Made by a program: the position numbers and the translations under genes
Shown here: positions 5,934 to 13,046 of the stretch, in pieces
Numbering within the stretch: the first letter of the stretch is position 1
Layout of the letters: each line of letters starts with the position of its first letter
Assembly: GCA_027082895.1 (NCBI GenBank)
Contig: JALWTJ010000401.1
Span: forward strand, 1 to 14,388
Length of the DNA stretch: 14,388 nucleotides
DNA from: Hyphomicrobiales bacterium
Lineage (GTDB): Bacteria > Pseudomonadota > Alphaproteobacteria > Rhizobiales > Devosiaceae
Direction of reading: 5' to 3'
Notes under the pieces: generated by a model
Told to the model about the DNA's origin: nothing
The model's input: the letters and a program-made list of their open reading frames with translations, nothing else
Databases searched by the model: none

Positions 5934-7019
5934 ATGGCGCGTGCCGCATCATCTGCCAAATCCGCATCCAGGGGCAAGGGAGGGGGTGCGCGTGCCGGAA
6001 GCCGGAGCAAGGGCGGCGGCAAGACGGCGGCTGCGCGGCCCAATATTCCGGACTTTACCCGGGACGAGGAACTGCGTGCCTATCACGACATGCTGCTGAT
6101 CCGGCGTTTCGAGGAAAAGGCGGGCCAGATGTATGGCATGGGTCTGATCGGAGGATTCTGCCATCTCTATATCGGGCAGGAAGCGGTGGTAACCGGTGTT
6201 ACCATGGCGGCGGACCCTGCGGATGCATCCATCACGTCCTACCGGGACCATGGGCACATGCTGGCGGTGGGGATCGATCCCAAGGGGGTCATGGCGGAAC
6301 TGACCGGGCGGCGCGACGGGCTTTCCAAGGGCAAGGGCGGCTCCATGCACATGTTTTCCCTTGAAAAGCGTTTCTATGGCGGCAATGGCATCGTGGGGGC
6401 GCAGGTTTCGCTGGGAACGGGGATTGCCTTTGCAGCCCGCTACCGCGGGGACGACACCGTGACCCTGACCTATTTCGGGGACGGCGCATCCAACCAGGGG
6501 CAGGTCTATGAGAGCTTCAACATGGCCAAGCTGTGGAACCTGCCGGTGGTCTACATCATCGAGAACAACAAATATGCCATGGGAACGTCCCTTGAGCGTT
6601 CGTCGGCCCAGACCGATCTTTCGCAGCGGGGGGCAAGTTTCAACATTCCGGGCGAACAGGTGGATGGCATGGATGTGCGCCATGTGCGTGACGCGGCACA
6701 GCGGGCCATCGCGCATGCACGCAGCGGCAAGGGGCCGTACATTCTGGAAATGCTGACCTATCGGTACCGGGGACATTCCATGTCCGACCCGGCCAAGTAC
6801 CGGTCCAAGGACGAGGTGCAGTCCATGCGCTCGGAACATGACCCGATCGAGCAGGTCAAGGCCCGCATCCTCAAGAACGGGTTTGCCAGCGATGCCGAGC
6901 TCAAGGAAATCGAGAAACAGATACGGGCGCAGGTGACGGAAGCGGCGGATTTTGCCAGTGTGTCGCCGGAGCCAGACCCGTCCGAATTGTGGACCGATGT
7001 GGTGGTGGAGGGGGCCTGA
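5934..7019 (+). CDS. pdhA: Pyruvate dehydrogenase E1 component, alpha subunit
   Basis: This is the thiamine-diphosphate-binding alpha chain of the E1 heterodimer, which decarboxylates pyruvate and passes the acetyl group to a lipoyl arm. It has 361 residues. Residues 2-35 are a low-complexity Ala/Gly/Lys/Arg/Ser tail, as in other alphaproteobacterial PdhA chains. The catalytic part begins near FTRDEELRAYHDMLLIRRFEEKAGQMYGMG. The ThDP motif runs from Gly182-Asp-Gly to Asn211-Asn212 (GDG-x26-NN). The segment YRYRGHSMSDPAKYR corresponds to the phosphorylation-loop region of the family. The start at 5934 is set by AAGGGAG 7-8 bases upstream; a frame from 5790 adds 48 residues without family features. 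The reading frame ends 134 bases before pdhB. Confidence 0.97.
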   Translation: MARAASSAKSASRGKGGGARAGSRSKGGGKTAAARPNIPDFTRDEELRAYHDMLLIRRFEEKAGQMYGMGLIGGFCHLYIGQEAVVTGVTMAADPADASITSYRDHGHMLAVGIDPKGVMAELTGRRDGLSKGKGGSMHMFSLEKRFYGGNGIVGAQVSLGTGIAFAARYRGDDTVTLTYFGDGASNQGQVYESFNMAKLWNLPVVYIIENNKYAMGTSLERSSAQTDLSQRGASFNIPGEQVDGMDVRHVRDAAQRAIAHARSGKGPYILEMLTYRYRGHSMSDPAKYRSKDEVQSMRSEHDPIEQVKARILKNGFASDAELKEIEKQIRAQVTEAADFASVSPEPDPSELWTDVVVEGA

Positions 7020-7020
7020 C

Positions 7021-7152
7021 ATGTCCGTTGTTTCCTTGCCCATCGTATTTGTGCCTGCTGTTCCTTTCGCGCCGGTGGCCGTTTGCGCCTGTCATTCGGT
7101 CTGTGGCCGGACCTTTGGCGAACCCAACCTGATTTCAGCGGAGGTCTTTTGA
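7021..7152 (+). CDS. Possible 43-aa small protein between pdhA and pdhB
   Basis: An ATG lies one base after the pdhA stop (TGA-C-ATG), and the reading frame ends one base before the pdhB start (TGA-C-ATG), so it fills the gap exactly. AGGGGG inside the pdhA end could act as a ribosome site. The predicted peptide begins MSVVSLPIVFVPAVPF, has a hydrophobic first half and three cysteines (CACHSVC) in the middle. I recognise no family. The exact fit suggests translational coupling, but a frame of this length can be open by chance in GC-rich DNA, and pdhB has its own GGAGG site. Confidence 0.25.
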   Translation: MSVVSLPIVFVPAVPFAPVAVCACHSVCGRTFGEPNLISAEVF

Positions 7153-7153
7153 C

Positions 7154-8560
7154 ATGCCGACCGATATTCTCATGCCCGCCCTGTCCCCGACCATGGAGGA
7201 AGGCACGCTGGCCAAGTGGCTCGTCAGGGAGGGGGACAAGGTTGCTCCCGGTGATGTGATCTGTGAAATCGAGACCGACAAGGCAACCATGGAAGTGGAA
7301 GCCGTTGACGAGGGTACCATCGGCAAGATCGTGGTTGATGCGGGAAGCGAAAATGTGGCTGTGAATTCCACCATCGCCATTCTGCTGGAGGAGGGGGAAG
7401 ATCCCTCGAGCATCGGGGAAACGACTTCTGCACACGCCTCGCCGGCTCCGGGGCCTTCTGCTGCTCCCGTGGATGAGCAAGCCGCTGTTGCGCCGGCGGC
7501 CCCGGTGACCGAGGGGCCGGGTGGGGCGCCCGTAATGGAGGTGGCACAGGATCCGGATCTGCCGGAGGACGTGGAATTTGTCGACATGAGCGTACGTCAG
7601 GCGCTGAACGAGGCCATGTCCGAGGAAATGCGGGCCGACCCGGATGTGTTCCTGATGGGGGAGGAGGTTGCCCAGTATCAGGGGGCCTACAAGGTGTCCC
7701 AGGGCATGCTGGAGGAGTTCGGCGACAAGCGGGTGCTGGATACGCCGATAACCGAGCACGGATTTACCGGCATCGGTGTCGGGGCAGCCTTTGCCGGTCT
7801 CAAGCCCATCGTCGAATTCATGACGTTCAATTTTGCCATGCAGGCCATTGACCAGATCATCAACTCGGCGGCCAAGCAGCTTTACATGTCCGGCGGGCAG
7901 GTGGCCGCGCCCATCGTCTTTCGCGGGGCGAACGGTCCCGCGTCCCGGGTGGCAGCCCAGCATTCACAGGATTTCACGGCCTGGTACTCCCATGTTCCGG
8001 GGCTGACGGTCATTGCGCCCTACAGTGCGGCGGATGCCAAGGGGCTTCTGAAAGCGGCCATCCGCTCGCCGAACCCGGTGGTGTTTCTGGAAAACGAATT
8101 GCTGTACGGGGTGAGCTTTCCCGTGCCCCGGATGGACGATTTCGTGCTGCCCATCGGCCGGGCACGCATCGTGCGGCCGGGCCGGGACGTGACCATCGTT
8201 TCCTTTTCCATGGGTATGAAATACGCTACCGAAGCCACCGAACGGCTGGTGGCCGAGGGGGTCGATGTGGAACTGATCGACCTGCGTACCATCCGGCCCA
8301 TGGACAGTGCCACCATCGTGGAATCGGTAAAAAAGACCGGCCGCTGCGTGGTGGTGGAAGAGGGGTGGCCGCAGGGTTCCGTCGGCTCGGAAGTGTCCGC
8401 CCGCATCATGGAGCAGGCCTTTGACTATCTGGATGCGCCGGTAATGCGCATCACGGGCAAGGATGTGCCGATGCCCTATGCCGCGAACCTTGAAAAACTG
8501 GCCCTGCCGAATGCCGATGAAGTGATTGCGGCCGTCAATGCCGTGACCTACCGCACCTGA
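7154..8560 (+). CDS. pdhB: Pyruvate dehydrogenase E1 component, beta subunit, with N-terminal lipoyl domain
   Basis: This is the beta chain of heterodimeric E1, 468 residues. Residues 1-80 are a lipoyl domain with the lipoylation motif ETDKATMEVE, where Lys43 is the attachment residue. Residues about 81-139 are an Ala/Pro/Gly-rich flexible linker. From about 140 (VEFVDMSVRQALNEAMSEEM) to the end is the transketolase-type beta domain, with GEEVAQYQGAYKVSQGM, TPITEHGFTGIGVGAAF and the C-terminal segment VDVELIDLRTIRPMD. A lipoyl domain on E1-beta is an alphaproteobacterial trait; most E1-beta chains are only about 330 residues. GGAGG lies 9 bases before the ATG. The E2 gene follows after 11 bases. 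Confidence 0.97.
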   Translation: MPTDILMPALSPTMEEGTLAKWLVREGDKVAPGDVICEIETDKATMEVEAVDEGTIGKIVVDAGSENVAVNSTIAILLEEGEDPSSIGETTSAHASPAPGPSAAPVDEQAAVAPAAPVTEGPGGAPVMEVAQDPDLPEDVEFVDMSVRQALNEAMSEEMRADPDVFLMGEEVAQYQGAYKVSQGMLEEFGDKRVLDTPITEHGFTGIGVGAAFAGLKPIVEFMTFNFAMQAIDQIINSAAKQLYMSGGQVAAPIVFRGANGPASRVAAQHSQDFTAWYSHVPGLTVIAPYSAADAKGLLKAAIRSPNPVVFLENELLYGVSFPVPRMDDFVLPIGRARIVRPGRDVTIVSFSMGMKYATEATERLVAEGVDVELIDLRTIRPMDSATIVESVKKTGRCVVVEEGWPQGSVGSEVSARIMEQAFDYLDAPVMRITGKDVPMPYAANLEKLALPNADEVIAAVNAVTYRT

Positions 8561-8571
8561 AGGAAGCTCGC

Positions 8572-9963
8572 ATGCCCATAAATATTACCATGCCCGCCCT
8601 GTCCCCGACGATGGAGGAAGGCACACTGGCAAAATGGCACGTCAAGGAAGGGGATGCCGTTTCTCCCGGCGACGTGATCTGCGAAATTGAAACCGACAAG
8701 GCGACCATGGAGGTGGAAGCGGTCGATGAGGGAACCATCGGCAAGATCGTGGTGGGAGAGGGAAGCGAAAACGTCAAGGTGAATTCCGTTATCGCGGTCT
8801 TGCTGGAGGAAGGGGAAAGCGCCGATGCCATCGGTTCGGTTGCGCCTTCTGCAAAAAGCGCCGAACAGGGGGATGAAGAAAAGCCGAAGGCAAACGGGGG
8901 CAAACCGGTAGGCAGCGCTGCGGTATCGGGGGCACAGGCACCGGCTGAATCCGCGCAAAGAGCGGCGGCACCTGCCGCTGCTGTTCCGCTGGCATCTGCT
9001 TCCGTGACGCCTTCGGAGCGTGCTGTGGAGACGGAAGGGCGGGTGTTCGCTTCGCCCCTGGCGCGTCGCATGGCCCGTGAAGCCGGTTTGGACATTTCGG
9101 CCCTGGAAGGTTCGGGACCACGGGGCCGGGTCGTCAAGGCGGACGTGGAAAAGGCATTGCGCGAAGGTGTGCCGGGCAAGGCCCCATCTGCCCAGGCGCA
9201 AACGTCGGCTCTGGCCGGCGGGATGGGGGCGGAACAGGTCAGGGCCTTGTATGAGGAAGGCAGTTACGATGTGCGGCCCAATGACGGCATGCGTTCGGTG
9301 GTGGCGCAGCGCCTGACGGAAGCCAAGCAGACCATTCCCCATTTTTATCTCAACGTTGATTGCCGTCTGGACAATCTGCTGGCGGCGCGGGCCGATATCA
9401 ATGCCAGCGCACCGGTGAACGGGGAGGGCAAGCCCGCCTTCAAGCTGTCGGTCAATGATTTCATCATCAAGGCCTGGGCGCTGGCGTTGCAAAAGGTGCC
9501 CGATGCCAATGCCACCTGGGCAGGGGATTCCATCCTCTACCACCACCGTTCGGATATCGCGATTGCGGTGGCGGTTCCCGGCGGGCTGTTCACACCGGTT
9601 GTCAAGGCGGCCGATACCAAGTCCCTGCAGCAGATTTCCGATGAGGTGCGGGACTTTGCTGTCCGTGCCAAGTCAAAGAAGCTGGCGCCCCATGAATATC
9701 AGGGAGGGGCCAGTTCCATTTCCAATCTGGGCATGTTCGGGATCAAGCATTTCGCCGCCGTCATCAACCCGCCCCACGGCACCATCCTGGCGGTTGGCGC
9801 GGGGGAAGAACGGGTTTTTGCCGACAAGGGACAGGTGCGTACGGGCACCTTCATGACGGTAACCCTTTCTTGTGATCACCGGGCTGTGGATGGCGTATTG
9901 GGGGCACAGGTTCTGGGTGCCTTCAAACAGTTGATCGAGCAACCTGTCATGATGTTGGTGTAG
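8572..9963 (+). CDS. pdhC: Pyruvate dehydrogenase E2 component (dihydrolipoamide acetyltransferase)
   Basis: This is the structural core of the complex and transfers the acetyl group from lipoamide to CoA. The 463 residues read as one lipoyl domain (1-80, Lys43 in ETDKATMEVE), an Ala/Pro/Glu-rich linker, a peripheral-subunit-binding domain (about 158-195, FASPLARRMAREAGLDI with GSGPRGRVVKADVE), a second linker, and the catalytic domain (about 236-463). The active-site motif is DHRAVDG, with His436 and Asp440. A single lipoyl domain is usual here because PdhB carries another. AAGGAAG precedes the ATG. The gene is called pdhB in rhizobia where E1-beta is named differently. The SGNH hydrolase gene starts 4 bases after the stop. 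Confidence 0.97.
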   Translation: MPINITMPALSPTMEEGTLAKWHVKEGDAVSPGDVICEIETDKATMEVEAVDEGTIGKIVVGEGSENVKVNSVIAVLLEEGESADAIGSVAPSAKSAEQGDEEKPKANGGKPVGSAAVSGAQAPAESAQRAAAPAAAVPLASASVTPSERAVETEGRVFASPLARRMAREAGLDISALEGSGPRGRVVKADVEKALREGVPGKAPSAQAQTSALAGGMGAEQVRALYEEGSYDVRPNDGMRSVVAQRLTEAKQTIPHFYLNVDCRLDNLLAARADINASAPVNGEGKPAFKLSVNDFIIKAWALALQKVPDANATWAGDSILYHHRSDIAIAVAVPGGLFTPVVKAADTKSLQQISDEVRDFAVRAKSKKLAPHEYQGGASSISNLGMFGIKHFAAVINPPHGTILAVGAGEERVFADKGQVRTGTFMTVTLSCDHRAVDGVLGAQVLGAFKQLIEQPVMMLV

Positions 9964-9967
9964 GACC

Positions 9968-10621
9968 ATGGGAAACGAGAACGCAAAATCCATCCTGTGC
10001 TTTGGCGACAGTCTGACCTGGGGACACAACCCGGATGGTGTCCGCCATCCGTATGCGCACCGCTGGACGGGGGTGCTTGAAGCCACGCTGGGGCGGGACA
10101 AGGTCCGCATCATCGAAGAGGGGCTGGGGGGCCGTACAACTGTATTTGATGACAATTCGGGGCCTTCAAACCTGAATGGCGCCCACCTGTTGCCTACTCT
10201 GCTGGGCAGCCATCAGCCCCTGGATGCGGTCATCATCATGCTGGGCACCAACGATTTGAAGAACCACGTCTGCGGTAATGTGCAGGCCATTGCCCGGGGG
10301 GTCGGGCGGCTGGTGCAGATCGTGCAGACCTTTGCCTGGTGGGGGGACTACGCGACCCCGGAAATCATCCTCGTGTCACCTCCCCATTGCGTCAAGGCGA
10401 ATGATCCGGTCATGCGCGGCATTTTTGATGGAGCTATCGAGAAAAGCCGTCACCTTTCCAGTGAGATCCGACGGGTAGCCGGGGAGCGCAATGTGCATTT
10501 TTTTGATGCGGCGAGCGTGGCGACAGCTTCTCCCATTGACGGGGTGCATCTGAACGCTGCCAGCACGCGGGCAATCGGGGAGGCGCTGGCCCCGCTGGTG
10601 GCCGATATACTTGATCTTTGA
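9968..10621 (+). CDS. SGNH/GDSL-family hydrolase (arylesterase-like)
   Basis: This is a 217-residue serine esterase-type hydrolase. All four SGNH blocks are present: FGDSLTWG with catalytic Ser15, Gly54 in GLGGRTT, GTND at 93-96, and DGVHLNAAS near the end with Asp191 and His194 completing the triad. No signal peptide is visible, so it is probably cytoplasmic. The true substrate is unknown; arylesterase or acyl-CoA thioesterase activity is typical of relatives. It sits 4 bases after the E2 stop inside the pdh operon, a place where Sinorhizobium also has an arylesterase-like gene, which argues for a conserved association. The ribosome site is weak (GTAGGA, close to the ATG), which suggests coupling to E2 translation. 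Confidence 0.9.
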   Translation: MGNENAKSILCFGDSLTWGHNPDGVRHPYAHRWTGVLEATLGRDKVRIIEEGLGGRTTVFDDNSGPSNLNGAHLLPTLLGSHQPLDAVIIMLGTNDLKNHVCGNVQAIARGVGRLVQIVQTFAWWGDYATPEIILVSPPHCVKANDPVMRGIFDGAIEKSRHLSSEIRRVAGERNVHFFDAASVATASPIDGVHLNAASTRAIGEALAPLVADILDL

Positions 10622-10638
10622 ACCGGGAACCCGGTTCA
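10619..10638 (+). repeat. Strong hairpin on the stop codon of the SGNH hydrolase gene
   Basis: TGAACCGGG (10619-10627) is the exact reverse complement of CCCGGTTCA (10630-10638). The left arm includes the TGA stop codon. In practice the RNA would form about 7-8 bp with a small loop. No T-run follows, so it is not a standard terminator; a role in mRNA processing, stability or partial attenuation before lpd is possible. Confidence 0.5.
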
Positions 10639-10701
10639 TCTCTTCCCTCGTGCCAATGCGGCATGAACGCGCAATGAATATGAATTTTTCAAGAGGACAC
10701 G

Positions 10702-10941
10702 ATGTCACATACACCCCATGAACTGTTTGAAGAGTTTCCCGACCGGGTCGAAAAGATCAAGGAACTGAAACTGAATGACGCTCATTTTTCCCGTCTTTAT
10801 GACGAGTACCACGAGATCAACCGCAAGGTGCATGTGGCGGAAACGGATATCAAGCCGACGTCGGATGCGCACCTTGAGGAATTGCGCAAGCAGCGTCTTT
10901 TGCTGAAGGACCAGCTGTTTGCCATGCTGGTTGGCGAATAG
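10702..10941 (+). CDS. DUF465 (YdcH-like) small protein, 79 aa
   Basis: This is a small soluble helical protein of the DUF465/YdcH family, whose function is unknown. It shows the expected pattern of a charged helical hairpin: HELFEEFPDRVEKIKEL, then DAHFSRLYDEYHEINRKVH, then a second helix with HLEELRKQRLLLKDQL. It is rich in Glu, Lys and Leu with heptad-like spacing, and has no cysteine or membrane segment. AGAGGA lies 6 bases before the ATG. It lies between the SGNH hydrolase and lpd genes on the same strand, 28 bases before lpd, so it is probably co-transcribed. Confidence 0.87.
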   Translation: MSHTPHELFEEFPDRVEKIKELKLNDAHFSRLYDEYHEINRKVHVAETDIKPTSDAHLEELRKQRLLLKDQLFAMLVGE

Positions 10942-10969
10942 AAGCGAACATTTCAAGCGAGATAGTGCC

Positions 10970-12409
10970 ATGGCCAAAACATATGATCTGATCGTTCTGG
11001 GCTCCGGTCCGGGGGGGTATATTGCGGCCATTCGTGCCGCTCAGCTCGGCATGAAAACTGCTATTGTCGAGCGTGAGCACATGGGGGGCATCTGTCTCAA
11101 CTGGGGGTGCATTCCCACCAAGGCGCTGCTGCGTTCCGCAGAAATCTATTCCCACATGAATCACGCGGCGGATTTCGGCCTGAAGGCAGGCAAGATTTCG
11201 GCGGATATTCCTGCCATCGTTACCCGCTCGCGCAATGTCACCAAGCAGATGAGCACCGGCATCGGCTTCCTGATGAAAAAGAACAAGGTGGACGTGATCT
11301 GGGGGGAGGGCAGGATCAGCGCGCCGGGGGAACTGGTGGTGGGCCCGATGAAAAAAGCGGTTCAGGAACCCCAGAATCCGAAACCGCGCGGTGTTTTGCC
11401 CGAGGGTACATACCGGGCCAAGCATATCATTGTTGCCACCGGTGCGCGGCCCCGGGTGCTTCCCGGCATCGCGCCGGACGGGGAGCGTATCTGGACCTAT
11501 TTTGATGCCATGAAGCCCAAGAAACTGCCCAAAAGCATGCTTATCATGGGATCCGGGGCGATCGGTATCGAGTTTGCCTCCTTTTACCAGGCCATGGGGT
11601 GCCAGGTGACGGTAGTGGAACTGCTGGAGCGCATCTTGCCGGTGGAGGATGCGGAAATTTCCGCTTTTGCACGCAAGCGGCTGGAAAAGAGGGGTATTCG
11701 CATCCTGACCGGCACCAGGGTTGAAAAGGTTGAAAAGGGGACGGGTTCCCTTTCGGCCCGTGTCACGGACAAGGATGGCAAAAGCGAAACCCTTGAAGCC
11801 GATGTCCTGATATCGGCGGTCGGTGTTCAGGGCAATATAGAAAATATCGGCCTTGAGAAACTGGGTGTAAAGACCGATCGTTCCGTCATCAGCATTGACG
11901 GGTTCGGCCGCACCAACGTGCCCGGAATTTACGCTATTGGCGATGTGGCGGGTGGCCCGATGCTGGCCCACAAGGCGGAGCATGAGGGGGTGATCTGCGT
12001 GGAGGCCATCGCCGGGCAGAAGGTGCATCCGCTGGACAGGGGCAAGATCCCGGGATGCACCTATTGCGATCCGCAGGTGGCGAGCGTGGGGCTGAGCGAA
12101 GCGGCGGCGCTGGAAGCAGGCCGCAAGATCAAGGTCGGCCGTTTTCCGTTCATCGCCAATGGCAAGGCGGTGGCGTTGGGGGATTCCGAGGGGCTGGTCA
12201 AGACCATCTTTGATGCCCAGACCGGTGAACTTCTGGGGGCGCATATGGTTGGCCCGGAAGTTACGGAACTCATTCAGGGGTTCGTGGTGGCCATGAACCT
12301 TGAAACGACGGAAGAGGAACTGATGCATACCATCTTCCCGCATCCCACCCTGTCCGAAACAATGAAGGAAAGCGTACTTGACGCCTATGGCCGGGCACTC
12401 AATATGTAG
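10970..12409 (+). CDS. lpd: Dihydrolipoamide dehydrogenase (E3)
   Basis: This FAD enzyme reoxidises dihydrolipoamide with NAD+ and closes the pyruvate dehydrogenase cycle. The 479 residues include the FAD-binding GSGPGGY (residues 11-17), the redox-active pair Cys42/Cys47 in GICLNWGCIP, the NAD-binding GSGAIGIEFASF near residue 193, the second FAD contact GIYAIGDVAGGPMLAHKAEHEG, and His458/Glu463 in HPTLSE at the dimer interface. A Pro/Lys-rich insert (KKAVQEPQNPKPRGVLPEGTY) before IIVATGARPR makes it slightly longer than E. coli Lpd; it is typical of pdh-linked E3 in alphaproteobacteria. MAKTYD at 10970 is chosen over a start at 10919 because the latter overlaps the DUF465 gene and adds no fold residues. 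Confidence 0.97.
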   Translation: MAKTYDLIVLGSGPGGYIAAIRAAQLGMKTAIVEREHMGGICLNWGCIPTKALLRSAEIYSHMNHAADFGLKAGKISADIPAIVTRSRNVTKQMSTGIGFLMKKNKVDVIWGEGRISAPGELVVGPMKKAVQEPQNPKPRGVLPEGTYRAKHIIVATGARPRVLPGIAPDGERIWTYFDAMKPKKLPKSMLIMGSGAIGIEFASFYQAMGCQVTVVELLERILPVEDAEISAFARKRLEKRGIRILTGTRVEKVEKGTGSLSARVTDKDGKSETLEADVLISAVGVQGNIENIGLEKLGVKTDRSVISIDGFGRTNVPGIYAIGDVAGGPMLAHKAEHEGVICVEAIAGQKVHPLDRGKIPGCTYCDPQVASVGLSEAAALEAGRKIKVGRFPFIANGKAVALGDSEGLVKTIFDAQTGELLGAHMVGPEVTELIQGFVVAMNLETTEEELMHTIFPHPTLSETMKESVLDAYGRALNM

Positions 12410-12422
12410 CGTATGGCCGCAA

Positions 12423-12446
12423 GGGGAAGGCGGGGCCGTGTTCCCC
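12423..12446 (+). repeat. Inverted repeat downstream of lpd
   Basis: GGGGAA (12423-12428) pairs with TTCCCC (12441-12446) with a 12-base loop, 13 bases after the lpd stop. There is no T-run. It may be a weak 3' structure or attenuator between lpd and the following small genes. Confidence 0.3.
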
Positions 12447-12512
12447 CGTGAATTTCCCGACAAAGCGGTTTTCGTCAAAACGGGTTCACAGGTGATTGGT
12501 CATAGGTGATTC

Positions 12513-12767
12513 ATGGGAATTTTCGGTTTTATCCTGACGCTGATCGTGGGGGGCGTCGCCGGTATCATTGCCGACCGGTTGATGCAGGCGCACAATTCCA
12601 TCGTGCTCAACGTCATTCTGGGGGTTGTTGGCGCCGGGGTGCTCAATTTCCTGGTCTGGCTGATTTTCGGTCTTTGGGGTGGAAACCTGTTGTGGCAACT
12701 GTTAACGGGAATTATCGGAGCCAGTGCCCTGATCTGGGGCTACCGGCAGGTGCGACACCGGCGTTGA
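12513..12767 (+). CDS. GlsB/YeaQ/YmgE-family small membrane protein, 84 aa
   Basis: This is a small inner-membrane protein of the transglycosylase-associated family (often called GlsB/YeaQ/YmgE), linked to stress response in some species; its molecular function is unknown. The start MGIFGFILTLIVGGVAGIIAD, with a Gly-rich first helix, is the family signature. A second Gly-rich helix (NVILGVVGAGVLNFLVWLIF) and a third (LLTGIIGASALIWGY) follow, ending in a basic tail RQVRHRR. AGGTGA lies 5-10 bases upstream, and the 8-base element AGGTGATT occurs twice just before the start (12490-12497 and 12504-12511). It lies between lpd and lipA. Confidence 0.82.
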   Translation: MGIFGFILTLIVGGVAGIIADRLMQAHNSIVLNVILGVVGAGVLNFLVWLIFGLWGGNLLWQLLTGIIGASALIWGYRQVRHRR

Positions 12768-12797
12768 CCGGCAGCATCCAATATAAAGGGAAAAATA

Positions 12798-13040
12798 ATG
12801 TCGACGGCAAAAAAGGTATTTTTTGGAATTTTTCTGGCAGGACTGGGACTTGGCACCATCATGGGGCTGGTCAATCTGGTCGCGCCCGATGCGGTATCCG
12901 TCACGCTCAACGACGAAAATGTGGAGGGTCTGACGGCCCTGTGGACGTCCATGCTGTCGGCGGGTATTCCGGCCCTGATTTTCGCACTGATCGCAGCGGG
13001 TATTACCAGCCTGTTCACGCGGAAAAAGAAGGCGGACTGA
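12798..13040 (+). CDS. Hypothetical small membrane protein with two helices, 80 aa
   Basis: I do not recognise the family. It has a short Lys-rich start, a first hydrophobic helix at about residues 8-29 (containing GLGLGTIMGLVNLVAP), a polar loop with DAVSVTLNDENVEG (residues 31-44), a second helix at about 51-73 (AGIPALIFALIAAGITSLF), and a basic end RKKKAD. The positive-inside rule places both ends in the cytoplasm and the acidic loop outside. AAGGGA lies 9-10 bases before the ATG. It starts 30 bases after the YeaQ-like gene and ends 6 bases before lipA, so it is very likely in the same transcript. Spacing, ribosome site and protein-like composition support it as real. Confidence 0.75.
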   Translation: MSTAKKVFFGIFLAGLGLGTIMGLVNLVAPDAVSVTLNDENVEGLTALWTSMLSAGIPALIFALIAAGITSLFTRKKKAD

Positions 13041-13046
13041 TATTTC

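Noticed and set aside
10850..12478. 542-codon open frame on the minus strand opposite lpd
   Set aside because: Fully antisense to lpd and to the end of the DUF465 gene, His/Arg-rich low-quality protein with no motif; a codon-bias shadow.
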